A DNA stretch of 21,690 nucleotides from an uncultured Prevotella sp. (GCA_946623195.1 CAMOQW010000022.1:1-21690), one strand, 5' to 3'. Shown: positions 1 to 7,090, counted from the first letter of the stretch. Notes: generated by a model not told the origin, from the letters alone. Program-made: numbers and translations.

Positions 1-27
1 CTGAGCCAGGATCAAACTCTTCACTGT
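1..27 (-). rRNA. rrs: 16S rRNA, 5' end only (partial)
   Basis: The reverse complement of positions 1-20 is the universal 16S 5' segment AGAGTTTGATCCTGGCTCAG. The gene reads leftward and runs off the window after its first ~27 bases. The exact mature 5' end is an estimate from the usual distance to this motif. Because the sequence stops inside a multi-copy gene, the left edge is probably an assembly break. Confidence 0.93.
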
Positions 28-272
28 ATAATATTCATATTTCTGTGACCGTCCGAGGAAATACCACGAACGGGTCGCTTCTCTGTCCCAGAACGCTCTA
101 TCCGGTAGTCTTAAGAAATCATTGACGGTTCGTTCAATTTACCCGAAGCTGACGGCATCAACATAAACACCGCAGCTCCGCTTCTTGTACTACTACTTCT
201 TCTGTTTTATGCAATCGTTTCAAAGAACTCGCTTCTATTTTGCCGAACTCGAAAACCACGTTTCTCGTTTAG
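28..272 (-). promoter_or_regulatory. rRNA leader with boxA-like element
   Basis: This is the ~245-nt transcribed leader between the rRNA promoter and 16S. On the minus strand, positions 218-228 read GTTCTTTGAAA, which resembles the boxA antitermination element found in bacterial rRNA leaders. Stop codons occur in all frames and no protein is convincing here. The rest should contain one arm of the 16S processing stem, whose partner lies outside the window. Confidence 0.65.
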
Positions 273-278
273 CGGGTG

Positions 279-309
279 CAAAGGTACGACTATTTTCTGT
301 AATACCAAA
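279..309 (-). promoter_or_regulatory. rRNA operon promoter (Bacteroidetes type)
   Basis: On the minus strand there is a TTTG at 306-309, a 19-nt spacer, and TACCTTTG at 279-286. This is a full match to the Bacteroidetes sigma-ABfr consensus TTTG-N19-TAnnTTTG. Transcription should start near 270-274 and read toward 16S. Confidence 0.85.
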
Positions 310-339
310 CTTTTTACGGAGAAATTTTGCTTTTTAACC

Positions 340-378
340 AAAAAAAAGTTCGGGTCTTGACATAAATCAAGACCCGGA
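340..378 (-). terminator. Rho-independent terminator of the OmpA-like gene
   Basis: A perfect 10-bp stem (351-360 with 367-376) has a 6-nt loop. On the minus strand it is followed by a run of eight T (complement of 340-347). It lies ~35 nt beyond the stop codon of the minus-strand OmpA-like gene and insulates the rRNA promoter. An AT-only inverted repeat (381-388 / 402-409) sits between the stop codon and this hairpin. Confidence 0.93.
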
Positions 379-412
379 ACCTTATATACCTTATTATATA
401 ATATATAAGCCT

Positions 413-1255
413 TTATTGCTTATTCTCCTCAGGGGCCTGACCAATCAAATCCATAAATTCATCCAGTTTAGGAGTAATGATGATCTGAGTACGGCGATTG
501 CGCTGCTTACCGAGCTCAGTAGTATTCGGCTGAAGCGGATTATACTCGCCACGTCCTCCAGCAGTCAGGCGCTTCGGGTCTACGCCATAATCATTCTGTA
601 AAGCCTGCACGACGCTGGAGGCACGGAGACACGAGAGGTCCCAGTTGTTGCGGATGTTTTCGCGAGAGATGGGCACATTATCCGTGTTACCCTCAATCAG
701 CACATCGTAGTCTTTGTAATCCTTGATGATCTTTGCAATTTTCGACAAAGTTTCTGACGCACGCTTATTGATAGCATAAGTACCGGTTTCATACAACATG
801 TTGTCGGCCAACGAGATATACACAACACCCTTGAGCACTTGGACATCAACCTCCTTCAGCTCCTCCTTGGAGAGCGAACGGGTGAGATTGTTGGTCAACA
901 CCATGTTCAGCGAATCACTCTTCGACTTCACCTCCACCAGGTGACGGATATACTGGTTGGACTCGTTAATCTGGTCGACCAGCTTTTCGATACTGATATT
1001 GTTCTGGCTGGCATTCGTCAGGCTCTTGTCCAGCGAGCGCTGCAGCGCACGAGTAGAACGCTCCTGCTGTTTCATTTGTTCTTCGAGACTGGTGGCGCGA
1101 GCGTTAGCGGCAGCCAATTGTTCCTTAGTCTCCATATAGTTAGCCTGCAGGGCCTTGTTTTCCTCCTGGCAAGCCACTAATTCCTTTTTGGACACGCAAC
1201 TAGTCATCAGCACTGATACCATTGCGACAGAAATCATAATAACACTTTTCTTCAT
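413..1255 (-). CDS. OmpA-family outer-membrane lipoprotein
   Basis: This is a 280-residue OmpA C-terminal-domain protein. Residues 1-20 form a lipoprotein signal ending in LMTSC, so Cys20 is the expected lipidated residue. Residues ~25-135 are rich in Glu, Gln, Lys and Ala and probably form a coiled-coil stalk. The OmpA-like domain spans ~145-262. It has TDN (Asp192) and the N-x2-LS-x2-RA-x2-V pattern around Arg211. In this family those Asp and Arg residues bind diaminopimelate in peptidoglycan. The likely role is to tether the outer membrane to the cell wall. The gene is monocistronic, with its own promoter and strong terminator. No beta-barrel is present, so it is not a classical OmpA porin. 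Confidence 0.92.
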   Translation of the reverse strand: MKKSVIMISVAMVSVLMTSCVSKKELVACQEENKALQANYMETKEQLAAANARATSLEEQMKQQERSTRALQRSLDKSLTNASQNNISIEKLVDQINESNQYIRHLVEVKSKSDSLNMVLTNNLTRSLSKEELKEVDVQVLKGVVYISLADNMLYETGTYAINKRASETLSKIAKIIKDYKDYDVLIEGNTDNVPISRENIRNNWDLSCLRASSVVQALQNDYGVDPKRLTAGGRGEYNPLQPNTTELGKQRNRRTQIIITPKLDEFMDLIGQAPEENKQ

Positions 1256-1290
1256 AACTATTTTCTTTAATGATTAATTCTTTCACCATG

Positions 1291-1325
1291 CAAAGTTAAT
1301 AATAAGACGGCATCCACGCGAGAAA
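1291..1325 (-). promoter_or_regulatory. Promoter of the OmpA-like gene
   Basis: On the minus strand, TAACTTTG at 1291-1298 matches the TAnnTTTG -7 element. It lies ~36 nt upstream of the start codon. The only -33 candidate is TTTC at 1322-1325 with a longer-than-usual 23-nt spacer, so the upstream box is weak. Confidence 0.55.
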
Positions 1326-1366
1326 GTTGCTTTCATTTAGATTAATTTAACTAAGCGAACACACGT

Positions 1367-1401
1367 TTTGGTTACTTTATCAATTTTTATGAGTACCTTT
1401 G
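1367..1401 (+). promoter_or_regulatory. purL promoter
   Basis: TACCTTTG at 1394-1401 is a good -7 element. TTTG at 1367-1370 is a candidate -33 box, but the 23-nt spacer is longer than the usual 19-21. The predicted leader is only ~25 nt, so there is no room for a purine riboswitch. Confidence 0.62.
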
Positions 1402-1413
1402 CAGCCAAAATAA

Positions 1414-1427
1414 AATAATAAGGTATA
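1414..1427 (+). promoter_or_regulatory. A-rich initiation region before purL (AATAATAAGGTATA)
   Basis: This A/T-rich stretch with an AAGG core ends 5 nt before the purL ATG. The same 14 bases occur at 8015-8028, just before the large glycoside hydrolase gene. It may act as a weak ribosome-binding or A-rich initiation region. Function is inferred only from position and recurrence. Confidence 0.4.
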
Positions 1428-1432
1428 GAGAT

Positions 1433-4400
1433 ATGATTCTATTTTTCAAAACCCCACAACAGAGCATGATAGCCACACAGGTGGACCATCAGCTCAATGA
1501 GCAAGAAGTAAAGGAGCTATGCTGGCTCTACGGCGATGCAGAACTGCAACAGGGCGAGGCGCTGACCGGACACTATGTCGGTCCGCGCCGTGAGATGGTG
1601 ACCCCGTGGTCGACAAACGCCGTAGAAATCACACAGAACATGGGTCTGAAGGGCATCCAGCGCATCGAGGAGTATTTCCCCGTGGAGACGGAGGATGCTG
1701 AGCACGACCCCATGTTGCAGCGCATGTACAACGGGCTGAACCAGGAGATTTTCACTATCAACATTCAGCCCGAACCCATCAAGTATGTGGACAACTTGGA
1801 GGAATACAACGAAGAGGAAGGTCTGGCTCTGTCGCCCGAAGAGATAGAGTATCTGCACAAGATAGAGAAAGAGAACGGCCGTCCGCTGACCGACTCAGAG
1901 ATATTCGGCTTTGCCCAGATTAACTCCGAGCACTGCCGCCACAAGATTTTCGGCGGCACCTTCATCATCGACGGCAAGGAGATGGAGTCGAGCCTGTTCC
2001 AGATGATCAAGAAGACGACCCAGGAGAATCCCAACAAGATTCTGTCAGCCTATAAGGACAATGTAGCTTTTGCCCAAGGTCCGGTGGTGGAGCAGTTTGC
2101 TCCTGCCGACCAGTCGACGAGCGACTATTTTCGCGTGAAAGACATCGAGAGCGTCATCTCACTGAAGGCCGAGACCCATAACTTCCCCACCACCGTTGAG
2201 CCCTTTAATGGAGCAGCCACCGGTACGGGTGGCGAGATTCGCGACCGTATGGGGGGCGGTGTCGGTTCGTGGCCTATTGCCGGAACGGCGGTGTATATGA
2301 CGGCGTACCCGCGACTCTCAGAGGCCCCCGAGCACTCCGAGGGCCCTCTCCGTGACTGGGAGGACATCATGCCCGCCCGCAAATGGTTGTACCAGACACC
2401 CGAACAGATACTAATCAAGGCCTCCAACGGTGCCTCCGACTTCGGCAACAAGTTCGGTCAGCCGCTGATTTGCGGTTCGGTGCTCACCTTTGAGCATCAG
2501 GAAACTTCCCCCACCCGCTCCCAAGGAGGAGATACCAAGTATGCCTACGACAAGGTCATCATGCTGGCCGGCGGTGTGGGCTACGGCACCAAGCGCGACT
2601 GTCTGAAGAAGGAGCCCCAGAAGGGCAACAAGGTCGTCGTAGTAGGTGGCGACAACTACCGCATCGGACTGGGCGGTGGCTCCGTATCGTCAGTAGACAC
2701 AGGCCGTTATTCGAACGGCATCGAACTGAACGCCATCCAGCGCGCCAACCCCGAGATGCAGAAGAGGGCCTACAATCTGGTGCGTGCCCTGTGCGAAGAA
2801 GACCAGAACCCCGTGGTCTCCATTCACGATCATGGTTCGGCAGGCCACCTGAACTGTCTCTCGGAGCTGGTAGAAGAATGTGGCGGCGAGATAGACATGA
2901 CTAAGTTGCCCATCGGCGACCAGACCCTGTCGGCCAAGGAGATTATCGCCAACGAGAGCCAGGAGCGCATGGGTCTGCTGATAGACGAAAAGCACATCGA
3001 ACATGTACAGAAGATTGCCGAGCGCGAGCGTGCTCCGATGTATGTGGTGGGTGAGACCACCGGCGATGCCCACTTCTCGTTCAAGCAGGGCGACGGTGTG
3101 AAGCCTTTCGACCTGGACGTTGCCCAGATGTTCGGCCATTCGCCCAAGACCATTATGAGGGACAACACCGTAGAACATCACTACGACGACGTGGAATATG
3201 CGAAGGTCGCTGAGTACTCTGGGTCCTCTGAGTTCTCTGATAAAATCAATGAATACCTGGAGCGCGTGCTGCAATTGGAAGCAGTGGCCTGCAAGGACTG
3301 GCTGACCAACAAGGTAGACCGCTCGGTAACAGGCAAGATAGCCCGCCAGCAGTGCCAGGGCGAAATACAGTTGCCCTTGTCAGACTGCGGTGTGGTAGCC
3401 CTCGACTATCGCGGCCGCAAGGGTATCGCCACCGCTTTGGGACATGCCCCGCAGGCCGGACTGGCCGACCCTGCCGCAGGCAGTGTGCTGAGCGTAGCCG
3501 AAGCGCTGACCAATATCGTGTGGGCTCCGCTGACCGACGGCATGGAGTCGCTGTCGCTGAGTGCCAACTGGATGTGGCCCTGCCGCTCACAAGAGGGCGA
3601 GGATGCTCGTCTGTATGCCGGCGTGAAGGCACTGTCTGACTTCTGCTGCGAGCTGCACATCAATGTGCCTACCGGTAAGGACTCGCTGTCGCTGACCCAG
3701 CAGTACCCCAACGGCGAGAAGATTATCTCTCCGGGTACCGTCATCGTCAGCGCAGGCGGCGAGGTGAGCGACATCCGCAAGGTGGTAAGCCCCGTGGTGA
3801 AGAACGACAAGCACGCCTCGCTCTACCATATCGACTTCTCGTTTGACCGGCAGCGTCTGGGCGGCAGTGCCTTTGCGCAGAGTCTGGGCAAGGTAGGCAG
3901 TGACGTGCCTACGGTGAAGAATGCCGAATACTTTGCCGATGCCTTCATGGCCATTCAGCAGCTGATAGAGAAGGGCTGGGTGATGGCCGGCCACGATATC
4001 TCGGCAGGTGGTCTGATTACCACCCTGCTGGAGATGACATTCGCCAACCAGAGGGGCGGCATGCACATCAACCTGCACGACCTCTGTCAGGACGGCGACA
4101 TCGTCAAGACCCTGTTTGCCGAGAACCCCGGCGTAATCATCCAGGTGAGCGACGAGCACAGGCAGGACTTCAAGGACTTCATGGAAGACTGCGGCGTGGG
4201 CTTTGCCAAGATAGGCTATACGGTAGACGACAGCCGCAGCATCGTGGTGAAGGCCGGCGAGCAAGCATTGACATTCGACATTGACCATCTGCGTGACGTA
4301 TGGTATAAGACCAGCTATCTGCTGGACCGCAAGCAGAGCTTCAACGGCAAGGCCCGCGAGCGCTATGAGAACTACAAGCAGCAACCCCTGGAGATGAAGT

Positions 4401-5260
4401 TCAACCGCGACTTCACGGGTATGCTGAAGCAGTACGGCATCAGTGCAGACCGCCGTAAGCCGACGGGCATCAAGGCCGCCATCATCCGCGAGAAGGGTAC
4501 CAATGGCGAGCGCGAGATGGCCTACTGTCTCTATCTGGCCGGTTTCGACGTGAAGGACGTCATGATGACCGACCTCATCAGTGGCCGCGAGACGCTGGAA
4601 GACATCAACATGATTGTCTTCTGCGGCGGCTTCTCCAACAGCGACGTGCTGGGGTCGGCCAAAGGCTGGGCCGGTGCCTTCTTGTTCAACCCCAAGGCCA
4701 AGGAGGCATTGGACAAATTCTACAGCCGCGAGGACACGCTGTCGCTCGGTATCTGCAACGGTTGCCAGCTGATGGTGGAACTGGGGCTCTGCGAGAATGA
4801 AGAATTAAGAATGAAGAATGAAGAATTTGCTACCGCTCGCCGGGTCCGTATGTTGCACAACGACAGCCATAAGTTCGAGTCGGAGTTTATCTCGCTACAG
4901 ATACCTCAAAACAACAGCGTGATGTTCGGCTCGTTGAGCGGTAACAAACTCGGTCTGTGGGTAGCCCACGGCGAGGGTAAATTCTCGCTGTCTGAGGACG
5001 AAGACAAATACAACATCATCGCGAAATACAACTATCACGGCTATCCCGCCAACCCCAACGGCTCTGACTATGACGTAGCCGGCATCTGCTCTCAGGACGG
5101 TCGCCATCTGTGCATGATGCCCCACCTGGAACGTGCCGTCTTCCCGTGGCAGTGCGCCTGGTATCCCGAGCGTCGACGCATGGACGAGGTGACACCCTGG
5201 ATTGAGGCCTTCGTGAATGCCCGCAAGTGGGTGGAGGAAAAAGTGAAAAGCGAAGAATGA
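1433..5260 (+). CDS. purL: Phosphoribosylformylglycinamidine synthase (single-chain FGAM synthase)
   Basis: It catalyses ATP-dependent conversion of FGAR and glutamine to FGAM in de novo purine synthesis, in the cytoplasm. The 1275-residue chain has the large-PurL layout. It has an N-terminal PurS-like part, a linker with INSEHCRHKIF, two AIRS-like synthetase halves (first one with KAETHNFPTTVEPFNGAATG), and a C-terminal class I glutaminase. The glutaminase nucleophile is Cys1108 in GICNGCQ, with His1231 and Glu1233 as the other triad members. The N-terminus MILFFKTP is the usual Bacteroidales start. The protein is somewhat longer than expected because in-frame repeats add residues near 296-305 and 592-603, around 357-367, and at 1121-1134. 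The stop codon lies in a partial copy of the last repeat. All key residues remain, so it is probably functional. Confidence 0.97.
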   Translation: MILFFKTPQQSMIATQVDHQLNEQEVKELCWLYGDAELQQGEALTGHYVGPRREMVTPWSTNAVEITQNMGLKGIQRIEEYFPVETEDAEHDPMLQRMYNGLNQEIFTINIQPEPIKYVDNLEEYNEEEGLALSPEEIEYLHKIEKENGRPLTDSEIFGFAQINSEHCRHKIFGGTFIIDGKEMESSLFQMIKKTTQENPNKILSAYKDNVAFAQGPVVEQFAPADQSTSDYFRVKDIESVISLKAETHNFPTTVEPFNGAATGTGGEIRDRMGGGVGSWPIAGTAVYMTAYPRLSEAPEHSEGPLRDWEDIMPARKWLYQTPEQILIKASNGASDFGNKFGQPLICGSVLTFEHQETSPTRSQGGDTKYAYDKVIMLAGGVGYGTKRDCLKKEPQKGNKVVVVGGDNYRIGLGGGSVSSVDTGRYSNGIELNAIQRANPEMQKRAYNLVRALCEEDQNPVVSIHDHGSAGHLNCLSELVEECGGEIDMTKLPIGDQTLSAKEIIANESQERMGLLIDEKHIEHVQKIAERERAPMYVVGETTGDAHFSFKQGDGVKPFDLDVAQMFGHSPKTIMRDNTVEHHYDDVEYAKVAEYSGSSEFSDKINEYLERVLQLEAVACKDWLTNKVDRSVTGKIARQQCQGEIQLPLSDCGVVALDYRGRKGIATALGHAPQAGLADPAAGSVLSVAEALTNIVWAPLTDGMESLSLSANWMWPCRSQEGEDARLYAGVKALSDFCCELHINVPTGKDSLSLTQQYPNGEKIISPGTVIVSAGGEVSDIRKVVSPVVKNDKHASLYHIDFSFDRQRLGGSAFAQSLGKVGSDVPTVKNAEYFADAFMAIQQLIEKGWVMAGHDISAGGLITTLLEMTFANQRGGMHINLHDLCQDGDIVKTLFAENPGVIIQVSDEHRQDFKDFMEDCGVGFAKIGYTVDDSRSIVVKAGEQALTFDIDHLRDVWYKTSYLLDRKQSFNGKARERYENYKQQPLEMKFNRDFTGMLKQYGISADRRKPTGIKAAIIREKGTNGEREMAYCLYLAGFDVKDVMMTDLISGRETLEDINMIVFCGGFSNSDVLGSAKGWAGAFLFNPKAKEALDKFYSREDTLSLGICNGCQLMVELGLCENEELRMKNEEFATARRVRMLHNDSHKFESEFISLQIPQNNSVMFGSLSGNKLGLWVAHGEGKFSLSEDEDKYNIIAKYNYHGYPANPNGSDYDVAGICSQDGRHLCMMPHLERAVFPWQCAWYPERRRMDEVTPWIEAFVNARKWVEEKVKSEE
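2321..2347 (+). repeat. 9-nt tandem repeat inside purL (copy A)
   Basis: Three 9-nt units fit the pattern GAG-NNC-YCY in the reading frame, encoding E-A-P, E-H-S and E-G-P. They sit between a conserved MTAYPR segment and a conserved KWLYQTPEQ segment. This is a spot where, from my memory of other PurL proteins, the chain is shorter. A 10-bp perfect palindrome (GAGGGCCCTC) covers 2339-2348. The same unit pattern recurs at 3206-3241. Confidence 0.6.
2505..2530 (+). repeat. GGAG-type palindromic element inside purL
   Basis: The core CTCCCAAGGAG (2518-2528) is an inverted repeat (CTCC ... GGAG) preceded by a C-rich tract. Its reverse complement shares CTCCTTGGGAG, plus a following G-rich stretch, with the element at 18591-18615 in an unrelated gene. 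In purL it encodes T-S-P-T-R-S-Q-G-G (residues 358-366) between two conserved segments. It looks like an in-frame inserted repeat. Confidence 0.65.
3206..3241 (+). repeat. 9-nt tandem repeat inside purL (copy B)
   Basis: Four 9-nt units in frame encode V-A-E, Y-S-G, S-S-E and F-S-D. CTCTG recurs at 3217, 3226 and 3235 with exact 9-nt spacing. The consensus matches the repeat at 2321-2347. It precedes the conserved DKINEYLERVLQLEAVACKD segment, so it extends a linker rather than replacing a motif. Confidence 0.7.
4795..4836 (+). repeat. 7-nt tandem repeat plus ATTTGCTACCGC tail inside purL
   Basis: Five heptamers with consensus GAATGAA start at 4795, 4802, 4809, 4816 and 4823. They are followed by ATTTGCTACCGC at 4825-4836, overlapping the fifth. 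The stretch is translated as E-N-E-E-L-R-M-K-N-E-E-F-A-T-A starting at residue 1121, just 13 residues after the glutaminase nucleophile Cys1108. The following segment (RMLHNDSHKFES) is conserved, so the element fills a loop. The tail recurs at 5264-5275. Confidence 0.8.
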
Positions 5261-5275
5261 GTCATTTGCTACCGC
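5242..5275 (+). repeat. Second, degenerate copy of the 7-nt/ATTTGCTACCGC repeat at the purL 3' end
   Basis: Three decayed heptamers (AGTGAAA, AGCGAAG, AATGAGT) precede an exact ATTTGCTACCGC (5264-5275), in the same order and orientation as the copy at 4795-4836. The purL stop codon (5258-5260) lies inside it, so the last residues K-S-E-E appear to be repeat-derived. The element fills most of the purL-chrA gap. Confidence 0.7.
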
Positions 5276-5282
5276 CACTGCT

Positions 5283-5822
5283 GTGAGTAATCTTTATTGG
5301 GAGTCATTTCGCACGTTCTTCAAGATTGGCATGTTCACCCTTGGGGGTGGATATGCCATGATACCCATCATTGAGGAAGAGGTGGTGAACCGCCACCGGT
5401 GGGTTGAGAAGGAAGAGATGCTCGACCTGATAGCCATCGCGCAGAGTTGTCCAGGGGTTTTTGCCATCAACATCAGCATCTTCGTGGGCTATAAGCTGAA
5501 CAAAGTGCGTGGAGCCATCATGACCGCCCTGGGTACTGCCCTACCCTCGTTTCTCATCATCTTAGCCATTGCCATGTTCTTCCACCAGTTTGAGGACAAT
5601 CCAGTGATAGCCGCCATGTTCCGAGGCATCCGTCCTGCTGTGGTAGCACTGATAGCCGTGCCAACATTCAATCTGGCCAAAAGTGCCCAGCTCAACAAGT
5701 TCACCATCTGGATTCCCATCGTGTCGGCCCTGCTGATTTGGCTGATGGGGGTGAGCCCGATATGGATCATTATCGTGGCAGGCGTATGTGGATACCTGTG
5801 GGGAAAGGGGGTAGGCAAATGA
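5283..5822 (+). CDS. Chromate transporter family protein, first half-subunit (ChrA, CHR family)
   Basis: This is a 179-residue membrane protein of the short CHR type, in which two adjacent genes each encode half of a ChrA. The family motif TLGGGYAMIPIIEEEVV (~18-34) and the second motif AQSCPGVFAINISIFVGY are both intact. Three to four hydrophobic segments follow, with GIRPAVVALIAVP in the middle. The start is GTG at 5283. The ATG at 5257 reads into a stop before the family sequence begins. It lies 22 nt after purL and overlaps the next gene by 4 nt. CHR proteins export chromate in some bacteria. The true substrate here is unknown and may be another anion. Confidence 0.88.
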   Translation: MSNLYWESFRTFFKIGMFTLGGGYAMIPIIEEEVVNRHRWVEKEEMLDLIAIAQSCPGVFAINISIFVGYKLNKVRGAIMTALGTALPSFLIILAIAMFFHQFEDNPVIAAMFRGIRPAVVALIAVPTFNLAKSAQLNKFTIWIPIVSALLIWLMGVSPIWIIIVAGVCGYLWGKGVGK

Positions 5823-6394
5823 TTTTCCTGTATCTTTTCATCACGTTTTTCGAGATAGGTCTGTTTGGCTTCGGCGGCGGCTACGGAATGCTGTCGCTGA
5901 TACAGCACGAGACGGTGGAACACTGGCACTGGATGACGTCGGCAGAATTTACCGACATCGTTGCCATCTCGCAGATGACTCCCGGGCCTATCGGCATCAA
6001 CTCGGCCACATACGCCGGCTATACCGCTGTGAAGAATGCCGGATATTCTGTGCCCTTGGCGGTGTTGGGTTCTGCCACCGCCACCTTTGCCCTGGTGCTG
6101 CCGTCGTTGATCCTGATGGTGCTCATCAGCCGCATGTTCATGAAATATATGCAGACCCGCACCGTACACAACATCTTCCTGGGTCTTCGACCTGCTGTGG
6201 TTGGTCTGTTGGCTGCTGCAACCCTATTGCTGATGACACCCGAGAACTTCTCTACACCCACCGACAACCTTTGGCAGTTCGGTGTGAGCTGCTTCCTCTT
6301 CCTGGCATCCTTCTACGGCGTGCTGATAGTGAAAATCAATCCCATCCGCATGATACTCTACAGCGCACTGGCGGGACTGGTGCTGCTGTATTAG
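5819..6394 (+). CDS. Chromate transporter family protein, second half-subunit (ChrA, CHR family)
   Basis: This is a 191-residue partner of the preceding gene, probably forming a heterodimer in the inner membrane. FGFGGGYGMLSLIQHETVE and SQMTPGPIGINSATYAGY mirror the two motifs of the first half. GLRPAVVGLLAAA corresponds to the GIRPAVVALIAVP segment. I place the start at ATG 5819, in an ATGA overlap with the upstream stop, because the family's N-terminus begins there. An upstream in-frame start at 5738 would add residues unlike the family. Two coupled half-genes are normal for short CHR proteins, so this is not a frameshifted long ChrA. Confidence 0.88.
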   Translation: MIFLYLFITFFEIGLFGFGGGYGMLSLIQHETVEHWHWMTSAEFTDIVAISQMTPGPIGINSATYAGYTAVKNAGYSVPLAVLGSATATFALVLPSLILMVLISRMFMKYMQTRTVHNIFLGLRPAVVGLLAAATLLLMTPENFSTPTDNLWQFGVSCFLFLASFYGVLIVKINPIRMILYSALAGLVLLY

Positions 6395-6410
6395 TTTCTA
6401 CACAGAACAT

Positions 6411-6496
6411 ATATTCCGAGTACCGTGAACTTATATTCCGAGTACCGTGAACTTATATTCCAAGTACCGTGAACATAAGTTCAAGGTACTTGGAAC
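6411..6496 (+). repeat. 22-nt tandem repeat (3 copies) ending in a long hairpin
   Basis: Three direct 22-nt copies start at 6411, 6433 and 6455. All contain TTCCRAGTACCGTGAAC. The third copy forms the left arm (6458-6474) of a hairpin with 6479-6495. It has 17 positions, one mismatch and a 4-nt loop. The repeat lies just after the chrA pair. No T-run follows directly, so I call it a repeat element rather than a terminator. Together with 6497-6561, where I see nothing else, it fills most of the 6395-6655 gap. Confidence 0.85.
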
Positions 6497-6561
6497 AAAC
6501 TTTTCCACGGGTAGTCAGAACTCTGCGTAACTTAGAAACAGAACTTAGAATATAAGTCAAA

Positions 6562-6595
6562 ATAAGGCGCTTCCCCGTATAGGGAAGCGCCTTAT
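6562..6595 (-). terminator. Terminator of the FMN-binding gene (possibly bidirectional)
   Basis: A perfect 14-bp stem (6562-6575 with 6582-6595) has a 6-nt loop. Reading on the minus strand it ends in TTATTTTG, a short U-tract. It sits ~60 nt past the stop of the minus-strand FMN-binding gene. It could also stop read-through from the chrA pair, although the plus side has no clear T-run. Confidence 0.8.
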
Positions 6596-6655
6596 AGGGT
6601 TTGCCAAGCATTCCGACTTGGAGCGCGAACCTGGAGACTGGGGGAATACAGGTTC

Positions 6656-7042
6656 CTATTTATGCTTCTGGTAATACTCCACAGCCCGACGGACATTCTC
6701 CTGAATGGCCTTCGACGTAAACGTAGCTCCGGTGACGGCATCAACATCCTTGACCTGGCCTTTCTTGACATTCATCTGCTCATACTTCGGCAGCATGCCC
6801 TTCTTCACCTTGGCCACATATTTGGGACCTTCCTGGCTCTTCAGGGGCACCACCTTGACAATCTTGTTCTTCTTAATATACACTTCAACGGGTGTTGCAC
6901 CGGCATAGCCCTCCACGTCCTGAGCCAGCGTAGTGGTGTTGACGACGTAAGTGCCGTCCTTTTCCTTCTTCATCACATCCTGCGCCTCAGCGACCAGGGC
7001 CATCATCATTGCTATTGCTAAAATCTTGGTTCTCATCATCAT
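6656..7042 (-). CDS. Secreted FMN-binding domain protein
   Basis: This is a 128-residue protein with a signal peptide (residues 1-~20, cleavage near AEA-QD) and a single FMN-binding domain of the RnfG/NqrC type. The motif DAVTGATFTS (101-110) matches the flavinylation signature Dxx[ST]GAT. In such proteins FMN is attached through a phosphoester to the last Thr (here Thr107) by ApbE. It probably carries electrons on the outer face of the inner membrane or in the periplasm. No reductase partner or apbE is beside it, so the electron donor is unknown. The start may be any of three consecutive Met codons. Confidence 0.88.
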   Translation of the reverse strand: MMMRTKILAIAMMMALVAEAQDVMKKEKDGTYVVNTTTLAQDVEGYAGATPVEVYIKKNKIVKVVPLKSQEGPKYVAKVKKGMLPKYEQMNVKKGQVKDVDAVTGATFTSKAIQENVRRAVEYYQKHK

Positions 7043-7060
7043 TTTTATGTTTAAGCGGGT

Positions 7061-7090
7061 GCAAAGATACTATTTTTTTTGTATCTTTGC
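7061..7090. promoter_or_regulatory. Face-to-face divergent promoters forming a perfect inverted repeat
   Basis: GCAAAGATAC (7061-7070) and GTATCTTTGC (7081-7090) are perfect reverse complements separated by a 10-nt, T-rich spacer. Each arm contains a TATCTTTG -7 element, one for the FMN-binding gene (minus, 7062-7069) and one for the hydrolase gene (plus, 7082-7089). A GTTG about 20 nt behind the minus -7 could serve as its -33. The plus -33 is unclear. The two polymerases would compete for the same 30 bp. Confidence 0.65.

Noticed and set aside
1256..1432. A purine riboswitch before purL
   Set aside because: The predicted promoter leaves a leader of only about 25 nt, and I see no paired helices of the aptamer type.
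3246..4384. Long open frames antisense to purL and opposite the glycoside hydrolases
   Set aside because: They are shadows in GC-rich coding DNA. They have no recognisable domains or initiation sites and lie fully inside well-supported genes.
5283..6394. The two ChrA genes as one gene broken by a frameshift
   Set aside because: Each half carries its own N-terminal GGGY motif and PG motif, and they overlap by ATGA. This is the normal arrangement of paired short CHR transporters.
6411..6496. A CRISPR array
   Set aside because: The 22-nt units are directly contiguous, with no unique spacers between them, and no cas genes are present.
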